From: AP-15 sp963701815
GTDB taxonomy: Bacteria > Pseudomonadota > Alphaproteobacteria > ATCC43930 > CGMCC-115725
NCBI GenBank assembly: GCA_963701815.1
Contig: CAVPBN010000031.1
Coordinates: 62,001-126,000 of the forward strand
Reading direction: 5' to 3'
Length of the DNA stretch: 64,000 bases
Shown: one piece after another, positions 55,304-64,000 of the stretch
Layout of the letters: the number at the start of each line of letters is the position of its first letter
Numbering within the stretch: position 1 is the stretch's first letter
Program-made: the position numbers and the translations under genes
Notes under the pieces: model-generated
Seen by the model: the letters and a program-made list of their open reading frames with translations, nothing else
Databases searched by the model: none
What the model was told of the DNA's origin: nothing

Positions 55304-55975
55304 ATGCGTTATGCCTACCCTTACGAATTGAGCGAGCAGCCCGAGGGCGGCTTTACCGTCACGTTCCCTGACGTCCCAGAGGCGATTACGCAGGGCGAGA
55401 CCGAGGCGGATGCTGCAAGGATGGCGGAGGACGCACTTGTCACGGCTCTCTCCTTTTATGCCGACGATGCCGAGCCGCCGCCACATCCGTCTCCGGCGCT
55501 CGGCCGGAGGCTCGCCTATGTGCCGCCTCTCGTTGCGGTAAAGCTTGCGCTCCATGCTGCGATGCTGGCCGCCGGCGTCTCCAATGTTGTCCTCGCGCGT
55601 CGGCTAGGCGTGGACGAGAAGATCGTGCGCCGGCTTCGCGATCCATTGCATAACAGTCGTATCGATCAGGTCGGCCAGGCGTTGCGGGAACTCGGGAAGG
55701 TTGTTGAGGTTGTGGTCAGGGAGGCCGGTCCCGGGGCTCAGGAAGCGGGCTCACGGGAATGGCAGCCGATCGATCCGTTCAGTAAAAATTGGATGCAACC
55801 TCGAGTGAAATCGATAGTTCCGTCGCAACATTTTTACAATAAAAAGCAGAGGCGAAGTCAACTCTACCCCAAATCCGGTCTGGCCGTTCCCAGCTCCTCG
55901 TGCTCGGATGCTCAACGAAAGCGAAACCAACAAAGAGTGATAGGCATGTCAGCGCCACTCTATTCACAACAATAA
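55304..55975 (+). CDS. hicB: HicB family antitoxin with C-terminal read-through
   Basis: The start MRYAYPYELSEQPEGGFTV and the partial RNase H-like fold (TFPDVPEAITQGETEADA) are typical HicB. A helix-turn-helix part follows (AAGVSNVVLARRLGVDEKIVRRLRDP). Such antitoxins end near residue 145, after EVVVREAG. Here the frame runs a further 75 residues through AT-richer sequence to 55975, which suggests a lost stop codon or an indel. HicB binds HicA and represses the locus. Confidence 0.85.
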   Translation: MRYAYPYELSEQPEGGFTVTFPDVPEAITQGETEADAARMAEDALVTALSFYADDAEPPPHPSPALGRRLAYVPPLVAVKLALHAAMLAAGVSNVVLARRLGVDEKIVRRLRDPLHNSRIDQVGQALRELGKVVEVVVREAGPGAQEAGSREWQPIDPFSKNWMQPRVKSIVPSQHFYNKKQRRSQLYPKSGLAVPSSSCSDAQRKRNQQRVIGMSAPLYSQQ

Positions 55976-56019
55976 GTTCTAACTTGTCAGCAATTCGGGA
56001 CCTTGCCGGAGATACACTT

Positions 56020-56379
56020 ATGGAGACAGAACGATTGGCAAGACAGCTCTCTGAGCTGGGCGGCCGCATCTGGGAGGCAATCCACCGGGATGATCAAATA
56101 ACGGAGCTACTCTTCGAATTAGCAGACGCAAAACTCGCCCTCGACAAGGTCAGCCCCGAGGAGTCGCGGTTGGATCCGGATGCGGCAGAGATAATCATGG
56201 GTGTTGACACCGACCCGGCGACGCGCGAGACCCTGAGCCCAACCGTATCATCTCGTGAATGGATGAAGTATTCATTGTTCAATTTCGCCCTGGATTGGGT
56301 CATGGACCAGGCTCTCATGAGAATGAGAATGGAACGAAAATGGCCATTCCAGGAGGAAGATGGTTTTTTAAAGCCGTAG
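56020..56379 (+). CDS. hypothetical protein in AT-richer segment
   Basis: A 119-residue acidic, helical protein with GGAG eight bases ahead of the ATG (METERLARQLSELGGRIW). No family, signal or membrane segment is recognised. Base composition is lower in GC than uvrD next to it, like the HicB extension, suggesting that 55.7-56.4 kb is an inserted patch. Confidence 0.5.
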   Translation: METERLARQLSELGGRIWEAIHRDDQITELLFELADAKLALDKVSPEESRLDPDAAEIIMGVDTDPATRETLSPTVSSREWMKYSLFNFALDWVMDQALMRMRMERKWPFQEEDGFLKP

Positions 56380-56436
56380 AATGGTTATTTAACATATAAT
56401 ACTGAATACCGAGTAAGATTTGATGTATATCGGCGG

Positions 56437-58707
56437 CTAAATCGGTGCGCAGCGGTCGACGTAGGCGTCCATGATTTTTTTGTCGCCGGCGAGGTCGAAA
56501 TGGATGGCGAGCCGGTTGTCGGCCACCTCGGTGATCGTGCCGTAGCCGAATTTCTGGTTGAACACCCGGTCGCCGACCGAGAACCCGCCGATTTTGCGGA
56601 TTTCCTCGCCGCGGCGCGGGGCGCGCACCGTTTCGACCAGGGACGGCCCGGCATTTGCCGCCCATGGCCGCGCCGTACGCAGCGGCGCCGTCGGCGAAGG
56701 CCCGGACCCGCCCTGCCAGCCGCCGCCCCATTCCGCCCTCGGCTGCAAGCCGAGTTCGGCGACGATCTCGACATGCTCGGCCGGCAATTCGTCGACAAAG
56801 CGCGAGCGCATCGCACTCTGCCACTGGCCGTGGATGCGCCGGTTGGCGGCGAACGAGACATAGGCCCGGCGCCGCGCGCGGGTCAGCCCGACATAGGCGA
56901 GACGGCGCTCCTCTTCGAGCGCGGCGAGCCCGCCTTCCTCCATCGCCCGCTGGTTCGGAAACAATCCCTCTTCCCAGCCCGGCAGAAACACCGTGTCGAA
57001 TTCGAGACCCTTGGCGCTGTGCAGGGTCATCAGATTGACCATGTCGCCGGCCGAATCGGCGGCGTTGTCCATGACCAGGCTGACATGCTCCAGAAAGCCG
57101 CCGAGATTCTCGAACTCGGCCATCGCCACGACCAGCTCCTTCAGGTTTTCGAGCCGGCCGGCGGCGTCGGGCGAACGCTCGGCCTGCCACATCCGGGTGT
57201 AGCCCGATTCGTCGAGCACGATCTGCACCAGATCGGTATGCGAGACCCGCGCCGCCTCGCCGCGCCAGCGGTCGAGATTGGCGATGAACAGGGCGAGCGC
57301 GTTGCGCCCCGCCGGCCGCAGCCGATCGCCGGCGATCAGCCCGCGCGCCGCCTCGACCAATGGCAGCCGCCCGTCGCGCGCTTGCGCATGCAGTGACTGC
57401 AGCGCGGCGGTGCCGATGCCGCGGCGCGGCGTGTTCAGCACCCGCTCGAAGGCGAGGTCGTCGGCCGGCTGGTTGACCAGGCGCAGATAGGCGAGCGCGT
57501 CGCGGATCTCCTGGCGCTCGTAAAAGCGCGGGCCGCCGATGACGCGGTAGGGCAGGGCCAGCGAGATGAACCGCTCTTCGAACTCGCGCGTCTGAAAACC
57601 GGCGCGGACCAGGATCGCGATCTCGCCGAGGGCATGGCCGCGGCGCTGCGCCGCCTCGATCTCGTCGCCGACCCAGCGCGCTTCCTCCTCGGCGTCCCAC
57701 AACGCGCGCACCACGACCTGGTCGCCCGCTTCGGCCTCGGTCCACAAGGTCTTGCCGAGCCGGCCGCGGTTGCGCGCGATCATCCCGCCGGCGGCGCCGA
57801 GGATATGCCGCGTCGAGCGGTAATTCTGCTCGAGCCGGATGACCGCGGCGCCGGGGAAATCCTTTTCGAAGCGCAGGATGTTGCCGATCTCCGCGCCGCG
57901 CCAGCTGTAGATCGACTGGTCGTCGTCGCCGACGCAGCACAAATTGCGCCTCGACTGGGCCAACAGCCGCAGCCACAAATACTGGGCGACGTTGCTGTCC
58001 TGGTATTCGTCGACCAGCACATAGCGGAAGCGGCGCTGATACTCGGCGAGGATGTCGGGATTGCCGGTCAGCAGGGTCAAATTGTGCAGGATCAGATCGC
58101 CGAAATCGACGGCGTTCACCGTCGCCAGCCGCTCCTGGTATTCGCGGTAGAGGCCGATCGCGCGGCCATCGGCGAAACCGCCCGAATCGGCCGGCGGCAC
58201 CTTGTCGGGTTCGAGGCCGCGATCCTTCCAGCGCTGGATCAGGCCGAGCAGGACCCGCGCCGGCCAGCGCCGCTCGTCGATGTCGCCGGCCTGCAGGATC
58301 TGCTTTACGAGGCGGATCTGGTCGTCGGTGTCGAGGATCGTAAAGCTCGATTTGAGACCGACCGCCTCGGCGTGGCGGCGCAGGATGCGCGCGGCGATCG
58401 CATGAAAGGTGCCGAGCCACACGCCGTCGGCGACCGGGCCGATCATCGCCTCCAGCCGGGCGCGCATTTCGCGCGCCGCCTTGTTGGTGAAGGTCACCGC
58501 CAGCAATTCGCTCGGGAAGGCGCGGCCGGTGCCGATGATATGGGCGAGCCGCGTCGTCAGCACCCGCGTCTTGCCGGTGCCGGCGCCGGACAATACCAGC
58601 ACCGGGCCGTCGATCGCCTCGACGGCCCGGCGCTGCGCCTCGTTGAGCCCGGCGAGAAGGGCCGGAGCGGCGATGGGCGGCCGGGCGATCAGGGCGGGAT
58701 CGGGCAT
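56437..58707 (-). CDS. uvrD: DNA helicase II, UvrD/PcrA type
   Basis: A 756-residue SF1 3'-5' helicase for excision and mismatch repair. Motifs in order: SGAGTGKTRVL (I), AVTFTNKAAREM (Ia), LVDEYQDSN (II), GDDDQSIYSWRGA (III), RLEQNYRST (IV), TLHSAKGLEFD (V) and YVGLTRARRR (VI). The C-terminal Tudor-like domain VFNQKFGYGTITEV, which binds RNA polymerase, is present. The start MPDPALIARPP is preferred over an upstream TTG. The frame is intact. Confidence 0.94.
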   Translation of the reverse strand: MPDPALIARPPIAAPALLAGLNEAQRRAVEAIDGPVLVLSGAGTGKTRVLTTRLAHIIGTGRAFPSELLAVTFTNKAAREMRARLEAMIGPVADGVWLGTFHAIAARILRRHAEAVGLKSSFTILDTDDQIRLVKQILQAGDIDERRWPARVLLGLIQRWKDRGLEPDKVPPADSGGFADGRAIGLYREYQERLATVNAVDFGDLILHNLTLLTGNPDILAEYQRRFRYVLVDEYQDSNVAQYLWLRLLAQSRRNLCCVGDDDQSIYSWRGAEIGNILRFEKDFPGAAVIRLEQNYRSTRHILGAAGGMIARNRGRLGKTLWTEAEAGDQVVVRALWDAEEEARWVGDEIEAAQRRGHALGEIAILVRAGFQTREFEERFISLALPYRVIGGPRFYERQEIRDALAYLRLVNQPADDLAFERVLNTPRRGIGTAALQSLHAQARDGRLPLVEAARGLIAGDRLRPAGRNALALFIANLDRWRGEAARVSHTDLVQIVLDESGYTRMWQAERSPDAAGRLENLKELVVAMAEFENLGGFLEHVSLVMDNAADSAGDMVNLMTLHSAKGLEFDTVFLPGWEEGLFPNQRAMEEGGLAALEEERRLAYVGLTRARRRAYVSFAANRRIHGQWQSAMRSRFVDELPAEHVEIVAELGLQPRAEWGGGWQGGSGPSPTAPLRTARPWAANAGPSLVETVRAPRRGEEIRKIGGFSVGDRVFNQKFGYGTITEVADNRLAIHFDLAGDKKIMDAYVDRCAPI

Positions 58708-58786
58708 CGGCCGATCATACAGCAACGGACGGGCAAGGGTGCATCGCCGCGGCGGGGCCGCACCAAAGAGGACGGCGCTTGGCGGA

Positions 58787-59029
58787 TCAGCCGGAGATTT
58801 TCTTGATCCCGAGCCCGTCGCCGCCGCCGCAGGCCTGGGCGTGCAGCCATTCCTCGACCGAATATTTGCCGCGATAGACCTCGGCGTAGAGCCCGACCGG
58901 CCAGGTCAGCGCAAAGACCAGATTGTTGACGATGCCGGTGTTGCGATTCGGGCAGGGGCCCGGCAGCACGAACCCGATCGCCAACAGCACGACCCCGATG
59001 ACCAGATACAATCCGACGATCGACCGCAT
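58787..59029 (-). CDS. small membrane protein, unknown function
   Basis: 80 residues with one strong hydrophobic helix at the N-terminus (VGLYLVIGVVLLAIGFVL), a second weaker one (LVFALTWPVGLYAEV) and a short charged tail ending GIKKISG. It is likely a two-pass inner-membrane protein. It sits upstream of uvrD in the same direction. Confidence 0.55.
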   Translation of the reverse strand: MRSIVGLYLVIGVVLLAIGFVLPGPCPNRNTGIVNNLVFALTWPVGLYAEVYRGKYSVEEWLHAQACGGGDGLGIKKISG

Positions 59030-59226
59030 GGCGCCCTCTGGGCTGAGGCGCAGGCCCCAATGGACTAAACGCTCGCCTCACCGAACCGTTTGTTTGTAGG
59101 AAATGCAACCCCTGATTCCGGGGTGCCGACAGTTCAGACAATCGAGATGTCGGCATTCGCGGCCACGGCAGAAGGAACACCCTGACATCAATCTCCGTTC
59201 GGAAGAGGCACGCACGGAATTTCCAT

Positions 59227-60051
59227 TTATGTTTCAGACATTCCGGCGTCACGGAGTCCCTGGTGAAATGCCTTGCGTCCGGTAACGACAACCGCATTGT
59301 CGTTTGGATTCGTCTGCTCATCCAAGACTACGCGAGCCAACGTATATCCCGGAAATCGAGCGGCGAAATCGCTCAACTCGGCCTTAGCTTTGTTTTTGCT
59401 GCCAATAAGAGAATAGGCACTGACCAAATATAAACGATTATACCAAAGGGTTGGTCGCAGCTGGACAGATTTTTTTAGGCATGGAATTGCCTCACGGTAA
59501 TTGTTAGCGAAGAAATGTACTCGCCCCATGTACCAATAATACATTCCCCGCGATGGGCTATCTGGTCGACTTTTGTTCAGTGCCGCCTCAATCGGCCGCA
59601 GAGCCTCCTCAAGTCGCCCGGTATACATCAATTCCGCGCCTTGTTGGGCCTGAGCGAGAAGGAGGTTGGGGTTCAGCGCAATCGTTTTCGTGAATGCCGC
59701 CAGGGATCTTTGATGTTTCCCTTTGGCCCGATACACCAGCCCGCTGGCGTAATTCGCCGAGGCCAGATCCGGATCGATCTGCAAGGCACGCTCTATCGCG
59801 TTCTCAGCCTCGGACAATACCTGTGATCCGGCATCGTTCCAGCGGTTCAGATAGTCACACATCAAAATTTCACCATAGAGGCTCCATGCCTCCGCCAGCA
59901 AGGAAGGGTCGATGTCCGCGGGGTTCTGAAGAGCCTCTGTAAGGATCTCGCGAATGAGCAGGGAGTTCTCGGGGATAAGTACTTTGCTGTGTATTGCCTT
60001 GGCTCGGGATAAAAGCTCAGCGGCATTGTTTTGTACTGGCGGATTATCCAT
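59227..60051 (-). CDS. TPR protein, paralog of the cyclase C-terminal domain
   Basis: A 274-residue soluble protein made of TPR-like repeats (LASANYASGLVYRAKGKHQR, FTKTIALNPNLLLAQA). It ends with NRLYLVSAYSLIGSKNKAK, FPGYTLARVVLDEQTNPND and VVTGRKAFHQGLRDAGM. These blocks match residues of about 400-640 of the cyclase two genes upstream. It has no catalytic domain, signal peptide or TM segment. The likely role is protein-protein contact within the same signalling unit. It follows the second TPR gene by 54 bases. Confidence 0.8.
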   Translation of the reverse strand: MDNPPVQNNAAELLSRAKAIHSKVLIPENSLLIREILTEALQNPADIDPSLLAEAWSLYGEILMCDYLNRWNDAGSQVLSEAENAIERALQIDPDLASANYASGLVYRAKGKHQRSLAAFTKTIALNPNLLLAQAQQGAELMYTGRLEEALRPIEAALNKSRPDSPSRGMYYWYMGRVHFFANNYREAIPCLKKSVQLRPTLWYNRLYLVSAYSLIGSKNKAKAELSDFAARFPGYTLARVVLDEQTNPNDNAVVVTGRKAFHQGLRDAGMSET

Positions 60052-60105
60052 TATTTACCCACCAAACTTGCGGCTGACCTTGAAGTCGATGAATGTGTCC
60101 CCTGG

Positions 60106-60930
60106 TCATGACTCAGGCATTTCAACCATTTTCAGCCCTTCATGGAAAATTTCACGACCTGACTTAACCGCGTCGCTGTTGTCTGGGCTTGCTCTTTCGT
60201 TTGATTCTACGCGCTGGAGCGTGTACCCGTAAAATTGGCGTATGTTATTGAACTCGTCGAAACTGCTGCTCGCGTCATCCATTTGACCGCTTTTCGCGTA
60301 CGCACTCACCAAGTAAAGCCGATTATACCAAACGGTAGGTAGACGCTTGACCGATTTACATAGGCACGGGATTGCTTTATCATAATCCGCCATGAAAAAG
60401 TGTGCTCGACCGAGGATCCAATGAAAATAACCAGCGGCTGGATGCGGGCCCAGTCCTATCGCCGTCTGCACGTGCGCCAGCGCCTCCCCAAATCGCCCAA
60501 GCAGGACCAATTGATTGCCATATTGGGCGTGGCCGCGGGCGAATTTACCGTCGGCCTTTACCGTCCGCCCAAACGCGTCTAACGCCGCTTGGTGCCGCCC
60601 GTTGGCACGATGGACAAGTCCATGGGCATGGTGTGCCAATGCGAGGTCCGCATTGAGCGCCAGCGCGTTCTGTACGGCGTCTTCCGCTTCTCTGACGTTG
60701 CCTATATTCGCATAGTTCCAGCTGTTCAGATAGTCGTTCATTAAGATGTTGGCCAACAACGCCCAGGTATCAGCCAGCCAGCGCGGTGCGATCCCCACCG
60801 GGTTTGTCAGGGCCTTTTCAAGGATCTCACGGACAAAGCGACTGGCCGCCGGACTTGAAACGACATTCGATACCACGTCGTGGTAGGACGCGGCGCCAAC
60901 GAGATCCGAGTCTACTGTCTGCTCTACCAT
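60106..60930 (-). CDS. TPR protein, second paralog of the cyclase C-terminal domain
   Basis: A 274-residue TPR protein, the same length as its neighbour. Blocks LALAHHAHGLVHRANGRHQ, FHWILGRAHFFMADYDKAIP, WYNRLYLVSAYAKSGQMD and YGYTLQRVESNERASPDNSD parallel the cyclase tail closely. It begins 25 bases after the cyclase stop, so it is cotranscribed. It is slightly closer to the cyclase tail than the other copy in its last 60 residues. Confidence 0.82.
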   Translation of the reverse strand: MVEQTVDSDLVGAASYHDVVSNVVSSPAASRFVREILEKALTNPVGIAPRWLADTWALLANILMNDYLNSWNYANIGNVREAEDAVQNALALNADLALAHHAHGLVHRANGRHQAALDAFGRTVKADGKFARGHAQYGNQLVLLGRFGEALAHVQTAIGLGPHPAAGYFHWILGRAHFFMADYDKAIPCLCKSVKRLPTVWYNRLYLVSAYAKSGQMDDASSSFDEFNNIRQFYGYTLQRVESNERASPDNSDAVKSGREIFHEGLKMVEMPES

Positions 60931-60955
60931 TTGCTGACCTCCCAGGCTGGCACCA

Positions 60956-62887
60956 TCATTTTGCGGTCATTCCCGCCATTTGCAGCCCTTCATAAAGCTT
61001 TTGCCGCGCTGATACGACCACCACATTATCACTTGGGTTCGTTTTCTCGCTTGATTCGACACGCTTGAGTGTGTACCCGGAGAACTGGCGATTGTCCGAG
61101 AACTCTTGCAATACCCTTTTCGCTTCGTCTTCTTGGCGGCTGAGAGCATACGCGCTTACCAGATAAAGTCGATTGTACCAATCGTTAGGTCGCAGCGCGA
61201 CCGATTTCTCCAGCCACGGAACCGCCTCACGGTAGCTGGCGGCGAAGAAGTAAGCTCGTCCAATGATCCAATAAAAGCCGCCGAGCGAAGGATCGAGCGG
61301 GCTAAGCTTTATCGCCTTTTCGGCCAGTGCCAGCGCCTCCATTGGTCGTCCGACAAGAGTCAATTCATTACCTTTTTCAGCATAGGCGCGGGGCAGATTG
61401 GGATCGAGCTCCAACGCCCGGCTGAATGCCTCCAGCGCCGCGTGATGCTCCCCTTGTGCGCGATGAACCAAGCCTTCGGCATAATGCGCTTGGGCAAGGT
61501 TGGGGTCGATCGCCTCTGCCTTGCCTACCGCCTCGGCGGCCTCTCTGAGTTCCTCCTTGCCGGAGTGGTTCCATCGATGCAAATACTGCGACACTACGAC
61601 TTCGGCGAGCCAGCCCCATGCTTCGGCCGATTGCGGATCGCGGCGGACCGCCTCTTCGAGGTAGCTTCGCGCCTCCCGACTATGCTCGGGAGTAACCGAA
61701 CCGAAGTAAAGGCTCATACCGCGCATCCGAAGATCGACCGCATCGGGATTTGCCGCCCGCTCGTCGGTCGCACGGCGGCCCTCGGCCTTGACCAGCTGGA
61801 TGTCGAGTTGGGCCGCGATCCGCCCGGTTACCGCCGCCTGCATCTCGAACAGGTCGGAAACATCGAAATGAAAGCGGTCGGCCCAGACATGTGCGCCCGA
61901 CCGCGTATCGACGAGTTGCGCATTTGCCTCGACCTTTGTTCCGATCCTTCTGATGCTCCCCTCCAAGAGGTAGCGGACGCCGCATTCCTTGCCGATCTGG
62001 CGTGCGTCGACCGATCGCCCCTTAAAGGTGAAGGCGGTGCCTCGCGCGATCACGAAGGTGCCCGGCAGGCGCGACAAATCGGTAGTCAGGTCATCGGTCA
62101 CCGCGTCGGCGAAATACCCCTGTCCCGGATCGTCGCTGAAATTGTTGAACGGCAGGACGACGATCGAGGATCGGGGCGGATCAGGTGCGCTTTTGCGCAA
62201 CAGCGGCGGCGCGGCAATCGCAAGGATTGCTGCCAGAGCGAGTATGCCGGCGAGGAGAACAAAGCGCCGAGTCGGGTGCAATCCCTGGTGCAAGAACGAC
62301 ATCGCACGGCCGAATTTGGATGGCGCCGCCGCTCGACCTTGCAGCTCTCGACGATGCTCGACCCGAAACACTTGGATCGGACGGTCGATGTTCTTGACCC
62401 GGCGTTCGCCCTTGTCGTCGAAGGACAGACCGGGATACCCGTGCAGCTGGTCGCGGACCCCGCGCGTGACGTAGATTTCCCCCGGCTCGGCCAAACCTTC
62501 GAGGCGGGCCGCAATATTGACGCTGTTCCCGTAGATGTCGCGCTCGTCGACGATAACGTCGCCGGTATTGATGCCCATGCGCAGCCGTATGCGGCGGTCG
62601 CCGTCTTCGGTGGCGTACCCATCGGTCAATCCGCGCTGGATCTCGACCCCGCAGCGCACTGCATCGACGGCGCTGTCGAACTCGACGAGAAAGCCATCGC
62701 CCATGCTGCGGATCAGCCTGCCCCTGTGTTCGAGGACTTTGGGCTCGATCAAATCCTTGACCCGGGCGGCCAGTCTGACGTGGGTGCCTTCTTCATCGGC
62801 GTTCATCAGTCGGCTGTAGCCGACGACATCCGCGAGCATCACCGCAGTCAAGCGGCGTCTCAGGTGGGCTTCCTCCATCTCGGACAC
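60956..62887 (-). CDS. class III adenylate/guanylate cyclase with TM, TolB-like and TPR domains
   Basis: 643 residues from a GTG, or 640 from the ATG at 62878. The N-terminal cyclase domain has metal Asp20 (MLADVVGYSRLM) and Asp64 (SMGDGFLVEF), and the Asn/Arg of GNSVNIAARLE. One TM segment follows (about 208-228). After it comes a periplasmic or cytoplasmic TolB-like region (SSIVVLPFNNFSDDPGQGY, YLLEGSIRRIG) as in CadC/adenylate cyclase relatives, then TPR repeats. It makes a cyclic nucleotide, probably cAMP, in response to a partner of the TPR part. Confidence 0.9.
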   Translation of the reverse strand: MSEMEEAHLRRRLTAVMLADVVGYSRLMNADEEGTHVRLAARVKDLIEPKVLEHRGRLIRSMGDGFLVEFDSAVDAVRCGVEIQRGLTDGYATEDGDRRIRLRMGINTGDVIVDERDIYGNSVNIAARLEGLAEPGEIYVTRGVRDQLHGYPGLSFDDKGERRVKNIDRPIQVFRVEHRRELQGRAAAPSKFGRAMSFLHQGLHPTRRFVLLAGILALAAILAIAAPPLLRKSAPDPPRSSIVVLPFNNFSDDPGQGYFADAVTDDLTTDLSRLPGTFVIARGTAFTFKGRSVDARQIGKECGVRYLLEGSIRRIGTKVEANAQLVDTRSGAHVWADRFHFDVSDLFEMQAAVTGRIAAQLDIQLVKAEGRRATDERAANPDAVDLRMRGMSLYFGSVTPEHSREARSYLEEAVRRDPQSAEAWGWLAEVVVSQYLHRWNHSGKEELREAAEAVGKAEAIDPNLAQAHYAEGLVHRAQGEHHAALEAFSRALELDPNLPRAYAEKGNELTLVGRPMEALALAEKAIKLSPLDPSLGGFYWIIGRAYFFAASYREAVPWLEKSVALRPNDWYNRLYLVSAYALSRQEDEAKRVLQEFSDNRQFSGYTLKRVESSEKTNPSDNVVVVSARQKLYEGLQMAGMTAK

Positions 62888-63008
62888 CTGATTTTTTAGC
62901 TAAAGGAATGCTTAACACACTTTAGGTTGGACTGCCACTGTCGCATCGTTAACGGTTGGGTAAGCTGGCGGGCGGGCGCTAACCCCGCTGCTTGGCGGGT
63001 TCGGCAGC

Positions 63009-63189
63009 TAGTGCTTAGACGCATTCAGATGATTCAGCCGCATTGCCCTGTAGCCCTGTAGTAGTAGCCCTATAGGATGGGTTGAGCGCAGCGAAACCCA
63101 TCTGCTGCCGGCGTTTGCGATGGGTTTCGCTATGCTCAACCCGTCCTACATTTACTTACTGCTAAATCATGATTGCGTCTGAGCACTAG
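63009..63189. repeat. miniature inverted-repeat element, second family
   Basis: CTAGTGCTTAGACGCA at the left and TGCGTCTGAGCACTAG at the right are near-perfect inverted termini. The middle contains GATGGGTTGAGCGCAGCG and its inverted partner GCTATGCTCAACCCGTC. It fills most of the 396-base gap between the cyclase and the radical SAM gene. No gene lies in it. Confidence 0.75.
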
Positions 63190-63283
63190 TGGTAGGAACC
63201 AGACACTTGGCTCCGTTCTTGCCTTCGCCGGTATGGCGGGGAGCTGGGTCACATCCGTCAGATGCTGGCAGCTAGCCGACGGG

Positions 63284-64000
63284 TCACGCGGCGGCGGCGA
63301 CCGGCCGCTTGCCGGCGGGCGGTGACGTCGGTTCCATATCGACCGGGATCAGCGCCTGATCTATGTAGGGGGTCGCATCCCGTTCGACGCGGCGGCGGAT
63401 ACGGTGCAGGCGGAGGTAGAAGGCGGCGAGCCTGACATGGGTCTCGACGATTTCGCGCACCCGGCGCGGGTAGAACACGACCGGGTTCTCGCGCGGCAGG
63501 CCGGCGCGCCGCTGCCGCCGCAATTTGCGCCGGAAATAACCGCCCTGCAACGGGTGCACGTTCTCCTGGATGAAGGTGAAGTAGAACTGCACGACGTGGT
63601 TGAGCAATCGCACCGGCTTGATCCCGCTCGCCTTGGCGCGGCGCAAGATCCGTTCGATATGCTCGTCCGAATAATACAAATCCCAAGCCTGGCGATAGAC
63701 CGCCTGCCACTCGCCGGCATTCATCGTGCGGTGCCCGGTGGTGACGTGTTCGAGATCGTATTTGTTCATGTCGGGGTCCATCCAGACCCCGCCGGTATGC
63801 AATTCCTTGTGGTCGGCCGAACCGGGCAACGGCGTCAGGATGAAGAATTCGAGCAGGTCGACCGGCAATTCCTGCTGCACGGTGCGGATGTCCCGGGCGA
63901 TCCGCTCCGGCGTGTCGTTCGGAAAGCCGAGGATATAGCCGGCATAGGTGATGACCCGCTGCGCCCGCCAGGCCAGGAACATCTGGCGGTATTCGTGCAC
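63284..64000 (-). CDS. radical SAM protein, C-terminal part, 5' end outside window
   Basis: 238 residues are visible; the gene enters from the right edge. GYILGFPNDTPERIARDIR and LLEFFILTPLPGSADHKEL are typical of B12-binding-type radical SAM proteins after the iron-sulfur domain. The family C-terminal stretch with HVTTGHRTMNAGEWQAVYRQ follows, then an Arg-rich tail. The CxxxCxxC cluster and any cobalamin domain would lie beyond base 64000. Function unknown. Confidence 0.82.
   Translation of the reverse strand: MHEYRQMFLAWRAQRVITYAGYILGFPNDTPERIARDIRTVQQELPVDLLEFFILTPLPGSADHKELHTGGVWMDPDMNKYDLEHVTTGHRTMNAGEWQAVYRQAWDLYYSDEHIERILRRAKASGIKPVRLLNHVVQFYFTFIQENVHPLQGGYFRRKLRRQRRAGLPRENPVVFYPRRVREIVETHVRLAAFYLRLHRIRRRVERDATPYIDQALIPVDMEPTSPPAGKRPVAAAA

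Noticed and set aside
59103..59126. ACCCC...GGGGT hairpin after the first TPR gene as a terminator
   Set aside because: The stem is only five pairs and there is no T-run, so it is not strong enough to call.

Overview
Organism. The window is GC-rich (stop-poor antisense frames everywhere) and looks like an alphaproteobacterial chromosome, probably Rhizobiales or Rhodospirillales-like. This rests on gene content (LLM flavin oxidoreductases, TIM-barrel amidohydrolases, class III CoA-transferase, an adenylate cyclase with a TPR tail, RNase E/G next to an M48 protease, PBP1A followed by prfB) and on short palindromic repeats of the kinds scattered through such genomes. The species cannot be named from sequence alone. 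No rRNA, tRNA, CRISPR array or full insertion sequence was seen.

Layout. 0-11.7 kb: a hydrolase/flavin-oxidoreductase pair, an MdtABC-like RND efflux operon (one adaptor, two pumps) ending in a MarR regulator, and a dienelactone hydrolase. 11.75-13.7 kb: an AT-richer island with two unknown genes. 13.7-24.5 kb: catabolic and housekeeping enzymes, including an isocitrate lyase/PEP mutase-like gene and a cupin gene flanked by inverted copies of a ~165-bp miniature element. 24.5-33.5 kb: gap-tkt, a DEAD-box helicase, a CoA-transferase, a frame-disrupted MscS channel and a maiA remnant. 33.7-44.2 kb: lipoprotein, DsbA-like protein, M48 protease, RNase E/G, PBP1A and prfB with a programmed +1 frameshift. 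44.2-51.6 kb: a restriction-modification island read on the minus strand as res, GIY-YIG, MNT, HEPN, mod, bracketed by copies of a palindromic repeat, with a third copy inside mod. 51.6-64 kb: LplT-like MFS protein, oligoendopeptidase F, divergent hicA/hicB, UvrD helicase, a class III cyclase followed by two free-standing copies of its TPR domain, a second type of miniature element, and a radical SAM gene leaving the right edge.

Frame integrity. Many genes carry single-base indels, nearly all insertions: about eleven in tkt, many in the restriction island, and one to several in the second RND pump, the Dcp-type peptidase, the CoA-transferase, MscS, the LplT-like gene and pepF. Removing the inferred bases restores conserved proteins of the expected length. 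Residual long-read sequencing error is therefore the leading explanation, though real decay of some accessory genes cannot be excluded.

Most notable systems: the repeat-bracketed res/GIY-YIG/MNT/HEPN/mod cluster, the cyclase with two free TPR paralogs, and the miniature-element pair around the lyase-like/cupin genes.
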